Source of the DNA: Rhodobacteraceae bacterium HLUCCO07
GTDB taxonomy: Bacteria > Pseudomonadota > Alphaproteobacteria > Rhodobacterales > Rhodobacteraceae
Reading direction: 5' to 3'
Assembly: GCA_001314705.1 (NCBI GenBank)
Contig: LJSU01000009.1
Span: forward strand, 1-64,000
DNA length: 64,000 nt
Shown here piece after piece: positions 8,656-16,150 of the stretch. A model generated the notes under the pieces. The model did not search any database, was not told the origin of the DNA, and saw nothing but the letters and a program-made list of their open reading frames with translations. Numbering within the stretch: position 1 is the stretch's first letter; every line of letters starts with the position of its first letter. Both the position numbers and the translations under genes were made by a program.

Positions 8656-10407
8656 ATGTCTGATGATTATTCGATCGGGCAATCCGAACTCCGGGATGCC
8701 AAGAGCGATTTGAGAGGCCTTGTTTGGACGGCGGCGTTTTTCAGCGTGTTCGTGAACATCCTGATGTTGACCGGTCCGCTCTTCATGCTCCAGACCTATG
8801 ACCGGGTGCTGAGCACCAAGTCCGAACCGACGCTGCTGGCCTTGCTTGCGATCGTGGCGTTCCTGTTTCTGATCATGGGCGTGCTCGATTGGTCCAGGAG
8901 TCGCCTGCTCACCCGCTTGGGCGCCAATTTCCAGGATCGCCTCGACAAGCGCGTCTTTCAGGCCATGCTCAAGAAATCCTCGACCGATCACGAGGTCGAC
9001 GAGAATACCGGCTCGGGACAGCAGTTGCGCGACCTCGAAGCGATGCGGCGCTTTTACGGCTCTCCGCTTTTCGCGGCGCTGTTCGATGCACCCTTTGCGC
9101 CCATATTCCTGATCGGGCTGAGCCTTTTCCACCCCTATATAGGGATGTTCGCCTTTGCCGGTGGCATGATCCTGATCCTGACGGCCGTGGCGAACCAGTA
9201 TGTCACCAAAACCAGTTCGGTCAAATCGGCGGTGGCAAGCTACAAGTCGGATCGCTATTGCGATCAGTTGCAGAACGAGGCCGAGACGATCCGCAGCCTG
9301 GGGATGCAATCCAACGCCTTCGCGAAATGGGCCGAGGCGCGCAAAAGGGCGCTGGAGCAGAACGTGCGGGCCTCGGATCTGGGCGGGAATTTCTCGGTCC
9401 TGTCGCGCGTTTTCCGGCTGTTTCTGCAATCGGCCACCCTTGGCCTCGGCGCCTGGCTGGTACTGCAGGGCGAGATCACGCCCGGCGTCATGATCGCTTC
9501 GTCGATATTGCTTGGCCGTGCCCTTGCGCCGGTCGAGACCGTCGTCAACCAATGGGGCGCGGTGCAACGGACCAAGCGCGCGTGGGAAAACCTTGCGTCT
9601 CTGCTGTCGGAGATCCCCGAAGAGCGCAGCCTGATCGATCTTCCGCGACCCGGGGCCAGGCTCAAGGTGCAGCAGATCACCGTCATGCCACCCAAGAGCA
9701 CGGTTTCGACCCTAAAAAAGGTCAGCCTCGAGATCGAGCCCGGCATGGCCGTTGGCGTGATCGGACCGAGCGGATCGGGCAAGTCCACCCTGGCGCGGGC
9801 AATCACCGGGCTGTGGCCGCTTGCCGGGGGCAAGATCACGCTCGACGGTGCCCCGTTGCACCAGTACGATCCCGAGACGCTTGCGCAGTATATCGGGTAC
9901 CTGCCCCAGCGGGTGACCCTGTTCGATGGCACCGTGGCCGAGAACATTGCCCGGCTGGCCCAGAGTTTCGATTCCGCCCGGGTGGTCGCCGCGGCGCGCA
10001 AAGCGGCCGCGCATGAGATGATCCTGGGCCTGCCACAGGGCTACAACACGCCCGTTCACACGATCGGCACACAGCTTTCGGGCGGGCAGATCCAGCGGAT
10101 CGCACTGGCGCGCGCGCTCTTTGGTGATCCGGTTTTTCTTGTGCTGGACGAGCCGAATTCCAATCTCGACAACGAAGGCTCCATGGCCCTCAACGAAGCG
10201 GTCGTGGCCATGAAGGAAGCGGGCGGCGCGGTTCTGATCATGGCGCACCGGCCCGCCGCCATCAAGGAATGTGATTACCTTCTTGTTCTCGAGAACGGTC
10301 TCGTCAAGGCATGGGGGCCGAGAGAGAAGATCATGTCGGAGATGCTATCCAATGTCCGTGTCATCCGCAAGACGGTGGCCACGTCCGCCGGGGGGGGGCT
10401 GGCATGA
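8656..10407 (+). CDS. Type I secretion ABC transporter/permease (PrtD/LapB-like)
   Basis: A 583-residue fused permease-ATPase. The N-terminal ~300 residues hold the membrane helices of a type I secretion exporter, and no C39 peptidase domain precedes them. The ATPase half carries Walker A (GPSGSGKST), the signature LSGGQIQRIALARAL, Walker B (FLVLDEPNSNLD) and the H-loop (MAHRPAA). Such exporters drive secretion of C-terminally signalled, mostly RTX-type proteins across both membranes with a HlyD adaptor and a TolC-like channel. The adaptor gene follows with a 4-nt overlap and an RTX protein is encoded next, so that protein is the likely substrate. No outer-membrane channel gene is in the window. 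An upstream TTG at 8644 is an alternative start. Confidence 0.93.
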   Translation: MSDDYSIGQSELRDAKSDLRGLVWTAAFFSVFVNILMLTGPLFMLQTYDRVLSTKSEPTLLALLAIVAFLFLIMGVLDWSRSRLLTRLGANFQDRLDKRVFQAMLKKSSTDHEVDENTGSGQQLRDLEAMRRFYGSPLFAALFDAPFAPIFLIGLSLFHPYIGMFAFAGGMILILTAVANQYVTKTSSVKSAVASYKSDRYCDQLQNEAETIRSLGMQSNAFAKWAEARKRALEQNVRASDLGGNFSVLSRVFRLFLQSATLGLGAWLVLQGEITPGVMIASSILLGRALAPVETVVNQWGAVQRTKRAWENLASLLSEIPEERSLIDLPRPGARLKVQQITVMPPKSTVSTLKKVSLEIEPGMAVGVIGPSGSGKSTLARAITGLWPLAGGKITLDGAPLHQYDPETLAQYIGYLPQRVTLFDGTVAENIARLAQSFDSARVVAAARKAAAHEMILGLPQGYNTPVHTIGTQLSGGQIQRIALARALFGDPVFLVLDEPNSNLDNEGSMALNEAVVAMKEAGGAVLIMAHRPAAIKECDYLLVLENGLVKAWGPREKIMSEMLSNVRVIRKTVATSAGGGLA

Positions 10408-11717
10408 GCGCGCAACCGAGAGGGCGATTTTCATCGCGCCTGCCGTATGTGGTTGGGCTGGGCGCTGTGGCCCTTCTGGTTTTCGGTGCCGTGGGCTGGG
10501 CCGTGAATGCGCAGATCGAGGGCGCCGTGATCGCGCCGGGGCAGATCGTGGTGGACCGGAACCGGCAGGCTGTGCAGCATCGGGATGGCGGAATTGTCGA
10601 CGAGGTGCTGATCCGGGAAGGAGACAGCGTTGTCGAAGACCAGGTGCTGATCCGGCTTGATCCGACAGAGGCCCTGTCGGAACTGGCCATCGTCGAAAGC
10701 CGGCTTTACGAGCTGATGGCCCGGCGTGGCCGTCTCGAGGCAGAGCGTGACGGCGCCGAAGAGATCCGTTTCGACCCCAAGCTGCTCGCCATAAGTGCGA
10801 CGAACCCGGAGGTCGCCGAACTGATCGAAGGACAGACACGGCTTTTCGAGGCACGGCGTGAAACCCTGCAGCAGGGCGAATCCCAGATGCGCAATCAGCA
10901 GGAGCAGCTCAAGAACCAGATCGACGGCATTGATGCCCAGATGGTTGCAAGCGAGCGCCAGATCGTCTTGATCGGCGAGGAGACCGTCACGCAGCAGAGC
11001 CTGCTGGATCGCGGGCTGACGCAAACCGCGCGCGTGCTCAATCTCAGGCGCGAGGATGCCCGTCTGTCCGGTCTCCAGGGCGAGCTGGTGGCGCGCCGCG
11101 CCCAGGCCATGGAGCGTTATTCGGAGATTGATATCGAACTCCTCGGGCAGAAGGCGCAGCGCCGCGAAGATGCCATCGCCATGTTGCGTGACATCCTGGT
11201 CAACGAACTGGAGAATCGCGAAAGACGCGAGACCCTGCTCACCCGTCTGGAGCGGATGGAGATTCGCGCGCCGGTCGCGGGGATCATCTATAACCTGCAG
11301 GTTTTCGGCCCACGCTCCGTGGTGACGCCGGCCGAGCCGCTCATGTTCCTCGTTCCCCAGGACCGACCGCTCGTGATCGAGGCACGCGTGAATGTGGTCG
11401 ATGTGGACAAGGTCGCGTCACGGCAACAGGTCAGCCTGCGGTTCCAGGCCTTCAGCATGCGCGATACCCCGGACCTCATGGGCGAGGTGATGCGGATCTC
11501 TCCCGATTCTTTCGAGGATCAGGCCACGGGTCGCTCCTATTACCGGGTCGAGATCGCGCTTTCGCAAAGCGAGTTGGACAAGCTTGGGCCGGATCAGATC
11601 CTGATCCCGGGAATGCCGGTCGACTGTTTCATTCGAACAGGCGAGCATACGCCATTCGCCTACCTGACAGAGCCGCTGATCAATTACCTTTCCCGCGCCA
11701 TGCGTGAATCCAGTTGA
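10404..11717 (+). CDS. HlyD-family type I secretion membrane fusion protein
   Basis: A 437-residue periplasmic adaptor. A short cytoplasmic N-terminus is followed by one membrane helix (residues ~14-35), a lipoyl-like half (GQIVVDRNRQAVQHRDGG, then VLIREGDSV), a long charged coiled-coil region (residues ~90-290, rich in Glu, Arg and Gln) and the second lipoyl/beta-barrel part ending with the usual GMPVDCFIRTGEHTPFAYL block. It links the inner-membrane exporter to an outer-membrane channel. The ATG overlaps the exporter stop (ATGA); longer in-frame starts lie inside the exporter gene and are rejected. Confidence 0.93.
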   Translation: MSAQPRGRFSSRLPYVVGLGAVALLVFGAVGWAVNAQIEGAVIAPGQIVVDRNRQAVQHRDGGIVDEVLIREGDSVVEDQVLIRLDPTEALSELAIVESRLYELMARRGRLEAERDGAEEIRFDPKLLAISATNPEVAELIEGQTRLFEARRETLQQGESQMRNQQEQLKNQIDGIDAQMVASERQIVLIGEETVTQQSLLDRGLTQTARVLNLRREDARLSGLQGELVARRAQAMERYSEIDIELLGQKAQRREDAIAMLRDILVNELENRERRETLLTRLERMEIRAPVAGIIYNLQVFGPRSVVTPAEPLMFLVPQDRPLVIEARVNVVDVDKVASRQQVSLRFQAFSMRDTPDLMGEVMRISPDSFEDQATGRSYYRVEIALSQSELDKLGPDQILIPGMPVDCFIRTGEHTPFAYLTEPLINYLSRAMRESS

Positions 11718-11976
11718 TCGCATTCCTGTCAGAACAGGGGCGTGGCGCACGGCTGGGCGACCTTTCAATTGCAGAAAGCCAGGGCAGATCGAAAAAGCCC
11801 CGGCCAATCGCATGTTCGACCGAAGGAATTCGCAGCGGGTTTCATTTCTTTTGAAACCCGACCAGAGTCGCAATGTCATTTTGTGAAACTCACCTCCGAA
11901 ACCGGTGCGAAACATGAAAATACCTTGCCTGAGGTTGAATTCCAAAAGTCCAATGCATTATTTTCAATATTGTTTC

Positions 11977-11991
11977 TACCTATAGGGTAGC
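11977..11991. promoter_or_regulatory. Operator-like inverted repeat upstream of RTX gene
   Basis: CTACCTATAGGGTAG has five-base inverted arms (CTACC/GGTAG) around a TA-rich centre. It lies 19 nt before a second palindrome of similar character. The binding protein is unknown; the LuxR-type regulator encoded downstream is a candidate. Confidence 0.4.
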
Positions 11992-12009
11992 AGATTTCCG
12001 CATTACTGC

Positions 12010-12021
12010 CCCCATATGGGG
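12010..12021. promoter_or_regulatory. Perfect palindrome CCCCATATGGGG, possible operator
   Basis: A perfect 12-bp palindrome 136 nt before the RTX start codon. Its spacing from the 11977-11991 repeat (centres about 31.5 bp apart, near three helical turns) suggests binding of a dimeric regulator on one face of the helix. This is inference from sequence symmetry. Confidence 0.45.
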
Positions 12022-12156
12022 ATACTCCGCAAACCCCACGAATGTTCAAGTCATCGTGAGGCCGACTCATGAGGAATCGGCTCTCTGAATGCCGGCGGAC
12101 GAGCGCTTTCTCAAATCCGGCAACACATTGAACTTTCATTTTTGGGGGTAAGCACC

Positions 12157-14223
12157 ATGAGTATGACATCATTTCAACAAGCGTGGAATCTGGTTGGCGG
12201 TTTCACCTGGCTCGGTGGCACACCGAACACAGACAACGGAGAATTCGACGACACGACCAACCGGGGCAAGGCCCTGGGTGGCGATGACCACGTCAAGGGA
12301 AATTCAAACGACAACGCGATCCATGGGAACGGCGGCAATGACCTCCTTCGCGGGATGGAAGGCGACGACTATCTCTGGGGTGGCATCGGCAACGACATCC
12401 TATTGGGTGACGAAGTCAACGGACCAGCCGGCAATGATCAGCTGGACGGCGGCACTGGCGAGGATGTCCTTGCCGGCGGCGCCGGTGATGACAAGTTGTA
12501 TGGCGGCGATGACGACGATCTCCTGATCGGCGGAACCGGCAACGATTACATGGATGGCGGTGACGGCAACGACGTCGTGCTTGGTGGATCCGATGATGAC
12601 GAGATCAGGGGTGGCCACGGCGATGACGTCCTTGTCGGTCAGTCCGGTGATGACAAGATCTACGGTGGAACGGGTACCGATTTCATGGTTGGCGGCGCGG
12701 GCGACGACTCGCTCTATGGTGGGGCTGGCTATGACACGATCGCCGGCAACTCAGGCCATGACTACATCAATGGCGGCGGTGGACTCGATTGGCTGCACGG
12801 TGGATCGGGCGACGATACCGTCCGCGGTGGAACCGGTGCCGACACGATCTTCGGCGGCGAGGGCGACGACGCGCTTCTTGGCGAGAGAGGTCGGGACCAG
12901 ATCTCCGGTGGTGAAGGAAGCGACAACATCCAGGGTGGTGCTCACAACGATACCATCTGGGGTGGCGACGGTGACGACCGGATCGAAGGGAACGACAACG
13001 CCGACTCGATCTGTGGCGGCGAAGGCGATGACCTCATCTGGGGCGACAATGCCGACGGCCAACCGGCCATGGGCGAAGCAAGCGACACCATCTCGGGCGG
13101 TGACGGCAACGACACCATCTATGGTGGCGAAGACGATGACGTCGTGACCGGCGATGACGGTGAGGACCTCATCTATGGCGGCACGGGCGACGATACGCTC
13201 GGCGGCAATGATGGCGACGACACCGTCCATGGCGGAGAAGGCGACGATCACATCCGCGGTCACCAGGGCAATGACGAGCTCTACGGTGAGAGCGGCAACG
13301 ATGTGATGGCCGGCAATCGCGGCGACGATTACATGGATGGCGGGGCCGGTGATGACTGCATGGATGGCGGCGCCGGCGATGACGACATGTATGGCGGCAC
13401 TGGCAACGACAGCATGGATGGTGGCGACAACGATGACTGGATGGATGGTGGCGACGGTGATGATCTTCTCTACGGGAATACCGGGAACGACATCATTTAC
13501 GGCGACCAAGGTCAGGAGACGGGTGGCCAGGACACGTTGCTGGGTGGCTATGGTGACGACCAGCTCTTTGGCGGCAAGGATGACGACGTCCTGATCGCCG
13601 ACGAGGGCAACGACACCCTCACCGGTGGTGCGGATGGCGATGACTTCGTCTTCGGTCACGAAGCCTGGGATCAGGGTCTGCATTCCAAGAATACCGTTAT
13701 CGATGATAACGTCATCACCGATTTCGACGATGACAACAGTGATCGGATCGTTTTCCACACCGACTTCGAGGGCACGCTTTCGGCCGCCATCCAGGGTGAC
13801 GATGTGCTGATCTCGTCCTCGCTCGGTGGGTCCGTCCTGGTCGAGGGGCTCGTCTCGGAAATGGATGGCATCGACCCGAGCGATCCGTTCTTCAATGAAG
13901 GCAACCTGATCGACTTCCTGACCAAGACCGGGGAGTATGGAGAGGATGACGGCAAGGGCATCATCGTCTTCGAGGATGTTCATGTCGAAATCCCGTACTG
14001 CGAGCCCGACGATGCCGAGACGTATTGCGAGGAGCCCCGTCCCGAGAACGTGTGCGTCAAAACTCCGCTCGACGACACGCCGATCGGAAACACCACGATC
14101 TACTCAACCGAACAGCAGATCGCGGACTGGTATGTCGAGCAGGACGCGAACGTGAGCATCGTCAACGATGGCAGCGTTCTCAAGATCTGCCTGCTCAATG
14201 AAGATCAGCTCACCAGCCTGTAA
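12157..14223 (+). CDS. RTX-repeat secreted calcium-binding protein
   Basis: A 688-residue, very acidic protein. From about residue 40 to 500 it is an almost unbroken run of glycine/aspartate nonapeptides of the GGxGxDxhx type (for example GGAGDDKLY, GGTGNDYMD, GGDGDDRIE), which fold into Ca2+-binding parallel beta-rolls outside the cell. A ~185-residue C-terminal part follows (FVFGHEAWDQ, then ITDFDDDNSDRIVF, which resembles the usual post-RTX segment) and ends in CLLNEDQLTSL. The tail contains several cysteines, unusual for RTX proteins. There is no N-terminal signal peptide, consistent with type I secretion by the adjacent exporter. No enzymatic domain is visible, so an adhesive, matrix or surface role is more likely than catalysis. 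The start is chosen by the strong G-rich SD. Confidence 0.9.
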   Translation: MSMTSFQQAWNLVGGFTWLGGTPNTDNGEFDDTTNRGKALGGDDHVKGNSNDNAIHGNGGNDLLRGMEGDDYLWGGIGNDILLGDEVNGPAGNDQLDGGTGEDVLAGGAGDDKLYGGDDDDLLIGGTGNDYMDGGDGNDVVLGGSDDDEIRGGHGDDVLVGQSGDDKIYGGTGTDFMVGGAGDDSLYGGAGYDTIAGNSGHDYINGGGGLDWLHGGSGDDTVRGGTGADTIFGGEGDDALLGERGRDQISGGEGSDNIQGGAHNDTIWGGDGDDRIEGNDNADSICGGEGDDLIWGDNADGQPAMGEASDTISGGDGNDTIYGGEDDDVVTGDDGEDLIYGGTGDDTLGGNDGDDTVHGGEGDDHIRGHQGNDELYGESGNDVMAGNRGDDYMDGGAGDDCMDGGAGDDDMYGGTGNDSMDGGDNDDWMDGGDGDDLLYGNTGNDIIYGDQGQETGGQDTLLGGYGDDQLFGGKDDDVLIADEGNDTLTGGADGDDFVFGHEAWDQGLHSKNTVIDDNVITDFDDDNSDRIVFHTDFEGTLSAAIQGDDVLISSSLGGSVLVEGLVSEMDGIDPSDPFFNEGNLIDFLTKTGEYGEDDGKGIIVFEDVHVEIPYCEPDDAETYCEEPRPENVCVKTPLDDTPIGNTTIYSTEQQIADWYVEQDANVSIVNDGSVLKICLLNEDQLTSL

Positions 14224-14252
14224 GCGATGCCAGGATCTTGGCCAAAATGGAA

Positions 14253-14280
14253 AAGAGCGCCCCTCGCGGGGGGCGCTCTT
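14253..14280 (+). terminator. Intrinsic terminator hairpin after the RTX gene
   Basis: An 11-bp perfect stem (14253-14263 with 14270-14280) and a 6-nt loop, 30 nt after the RTX stop. The T-tract is short, so it may act as an mRNA-stabilising 3' end. Confidence 0.7.
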
Positions 14281-14340
14281 ACCGTGGCCGGCGGATCTTG
14301 GAAAATTACCCCACCTCGATTCGGCCATCCGGCTCCGGGG

Positions 14341-14369
14341 CGCACCGCCCCCAAAAGGCGGTGCGTTTT
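14341..14369 (+). terminator. Second tandem terminator
   Basis: Stem CGCACCGCC (14341-14349) pairs with GGCGGTGCG (14357-14365) across a 7-nt loop and is followed by TTTT. With the hairpin at 14253 it forms a tandem termination region. Confidence 0.75.
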
Positions 14370-14820
14370 ACTCGAACCTGACAACTCGAACTTAATCACA
14401 AAAGGAGCTCCGAGACTATCCACCAATGCGTTTACAATACCTGGTCCAAGTTTCTCCTGGGGAAACAAAGGGAAGGAAGATAACGCCGGAGCAACGCGAG
14501 ACATGAAGTGCTTCAGACGTCATTTTTATTTTACGAGCGGATGGTATTCCGTCGAATTTAATAATGAAATTACTGGATCACCATCAGTACTGATCGCCGA
14601 AAGTCCGAATTGCCGCTTGGTAATTCGTACGGGCCGAATTTATCGAGTAGTGGGTAAAAGGAAATCAAACAAGATCGACGTGCCAGGGATTTATTAACTA
14701 TCTTTCTCACTCGAATTTAGGTAATATGGAGGTGTAATCGACTCGAGATATTTTTGAACTTTTTCGACTTTGGGCATTCAGAGCGATCCTGCAAAGCGAC
14801 GCGGGGCGCACTTGGGGGTG
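14370..14820. other. AT-rich intergenic region before the LuxR-type regulator
   Basis: About 450 nt, clearly AT-richer than its surroundings from roughly 14490 to 14770. A 156-codon frame at 14227-14697 runs through both terminators and is not credible. GGAGGTG at 14728-14734 looks like a strong ribosome-binding site but is followed by no usable start, and the regulator frame has a TGA at 14755. Confidence 0.5.
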
Positions 14821-16050
14821 ATGCTGTCAAGTCTGGGTTTTGACCTGGTGTTCGGTGCTGGCCGTAAAAGTGATGTGACCGGCAAGGATATTGAAGCGGC
14901 GCTCTGGATGGTTCTCGTGGGTTTGGTTGTTGGGGGCCGTGGTATGATTTACGACAGACTGGGCGCGCGTGCGCTACGCCAGAAATTCCTGGAGCAATTC
15001 GTTGTATCCGCGGATTTTTCCTATGTGATGATGGGGCTTTACGACTGCCGGCGGAAGGAGGCGTTCGAATCCTGGTCGGTCCGAAGGCAGGACTCGTCGT
15101 CCGATGATGTCAACGACACGCCCCGCGACATCGAGCGCGCGCTGGCCGTTCAGGCATCGCTGCACCTCGACCGTTTGCAGGAGGGCCCGACGGGCTATCC
15201 CTTATGGCTCCGGGCCGGTGGTTACATGCTTGGGATCGGGCGCCCGATGGCAGCCATGATTCCTTTCATGGCCATTTCCGCAGACGCCTGGAGCGAGGCG
15301 CCATCCCTTCAGGCGATGTTGCGCATCGGAATGGCCTATGTCCAGCAACAGCAAGCGGAAATCATCTATTCACGCTCGCCTTGGCCCGAGGGCCTTGCCG
15401 CTGCGACGCTTGAAATGCTCGCGCTGCGCTTCCTTGTGGTCGACCAAAAGACACAGGTCCTGCGTGACGGTCGCCTCGACGACGAAATCGCACAGGACGA
15501 TCCCGACTGGCTCCTCCTGAACGGACGCTTGACGCTGAAGGACCGACGGGAGCGCACGCTGCTGCACGAGGCCATCAGAAACGCCACGGGCGAGGATCGG
15601 CGGGCCTCGATCATCACGGTCTCGACCCGCTCGGGCGGTGTTCGCCTGGCCATCGTGGCCCCGCTCACGGGCAGCGAGCCGCCGCTGGCCATGGTGCTGT
15701 TCGAAAACACGCGCACCGATCATGCCGCCTTGCGAGAGCATTTCTTCACCGCCCACGGGCTGAGCCCGTCGGAACGCCGGATCGCGCATGTCCTGCTGGA
15801 CGGCGGAACATTGAATGAGGCTGCGGAAACCAACTCTCTCTCGTTGGCCACCGTGCGCAGCTATCTCAAGAGCGTCTTCGGCAAGACCAACACGCATCGC
15901 CAAAGCGAGCTGATCGCGCTTTACTACCGCTCGATCCTGCCAATTGGCACCTCGATCATCAGGTCGGAGTCGCACTCTGACCGGCCCGAGGTGCTGGTCG
16001 TCCAAAGACCTCCCGCAAAGATTGCGCGGGATCTGACCTCATCACCCTGA
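14821..16050 (+). CDS. LuxR-family transcriptional regulator
   Basis: The stretch from 14821 encodes 409 residues. The C-terminal ~60 residues form a LuxR/GerE-type helix-turn-helix (LSPSERRIAHVLLDGGTLNE, followed by AAETNSLSLATVRSYLKSVF and the KTNTHRQSELIAL helix). The N-terminal ~330 residues match no receiver, PAS or autoinducer-binding domain that I can recognise. The start is uncertain: TTG 14770, ATG 14821 and ATG 14944 (preceded by a well-spaced GGGGG) are all possible. It lies downstream of the RTX/type I secretion genes behind two terminators, in its own transcription unit, and is a natural candidate to control the RTX promoter. Confidence 0.82.
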   Translation: MLSSLGFDLVFGAGRKSDVTGKDIEAALWMVLVGLVVGGRGMIYDRLGARALRQKFLEQFVVSADFSYVMMGLYDCRRKEAFESWSVRRQDSSSDDVNDTPRDIERALAVQASLHLDRLQEGPTGYPLWLRAGGYMLGIGRPMAAMIPFMAISADAWSEAPSLQAMLRIGMAYVQQQQAEIIYSRSPWPEGLAAATLEMLALRFLVVDQKTQVLRDGRLDDEIAQDDPDWLLLNGRLTLKDRRERTLLHEAIRNATGEDRRASIITVSTRSGGVRLAIVAPLTGSEPPLAMVLFENTRTDHAALREHFFTAHGLSPSERRIAHVLLDGGTLNEAAETNSLSLATVRSYLKSVFGKTNTHRQSELIALYYRSILPIGTSIIRSESHSDRPEVLVVQRPPAKIARDLTSSP

Positions 16051-16150
16051 CTGCAGCCCCGCAGGGTCCCCGGGGTCGGACATGCAAGCTTGGCGGCCTG
16101 CATGGGTCCGGCGATCGGCCATGCCGGTGTCGCTTCGCCTGTCCCGCTCA

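Larger units (their letters stand above)
11718..12156. other. Regulatory intergenic region upstream of the RTX gene
   Basis: A 439-nt gene-free region, less GC-rich than its flanks. It holds two palindromic sites (11977-11991 and 12010-12021) about 140-180 nt before the RTX start, and a strong G-rich ribosome-binding site (TGGGGGT) 7-13 nt before the ATG at 12157. Two short frames in the region show no coding character. Confidence 0.6.

Noticed and set aside
12250-13650. Periodic DNA pattern that could be taken for a CRISPR or satellite array
   Set aside because: The periodicity (27 nt) follows the in-frame nonapeptide RTX repeats of a coding sequence; repeats are degenerate and have no spacers.
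12751-13983. 410-codon minus-strand frame opposite the RTX gene
   Set aside because: Antisense image of the RTX repeats (Ile/Val/Ala-rich periodic pattern); no start context.
14227-14697. 156-codon plus-strand frame after the RTX gene
   Set aside because: Runs through two terminator hairpins and an AT-rich non-coding stretch; no domain or ribosome-binding site.
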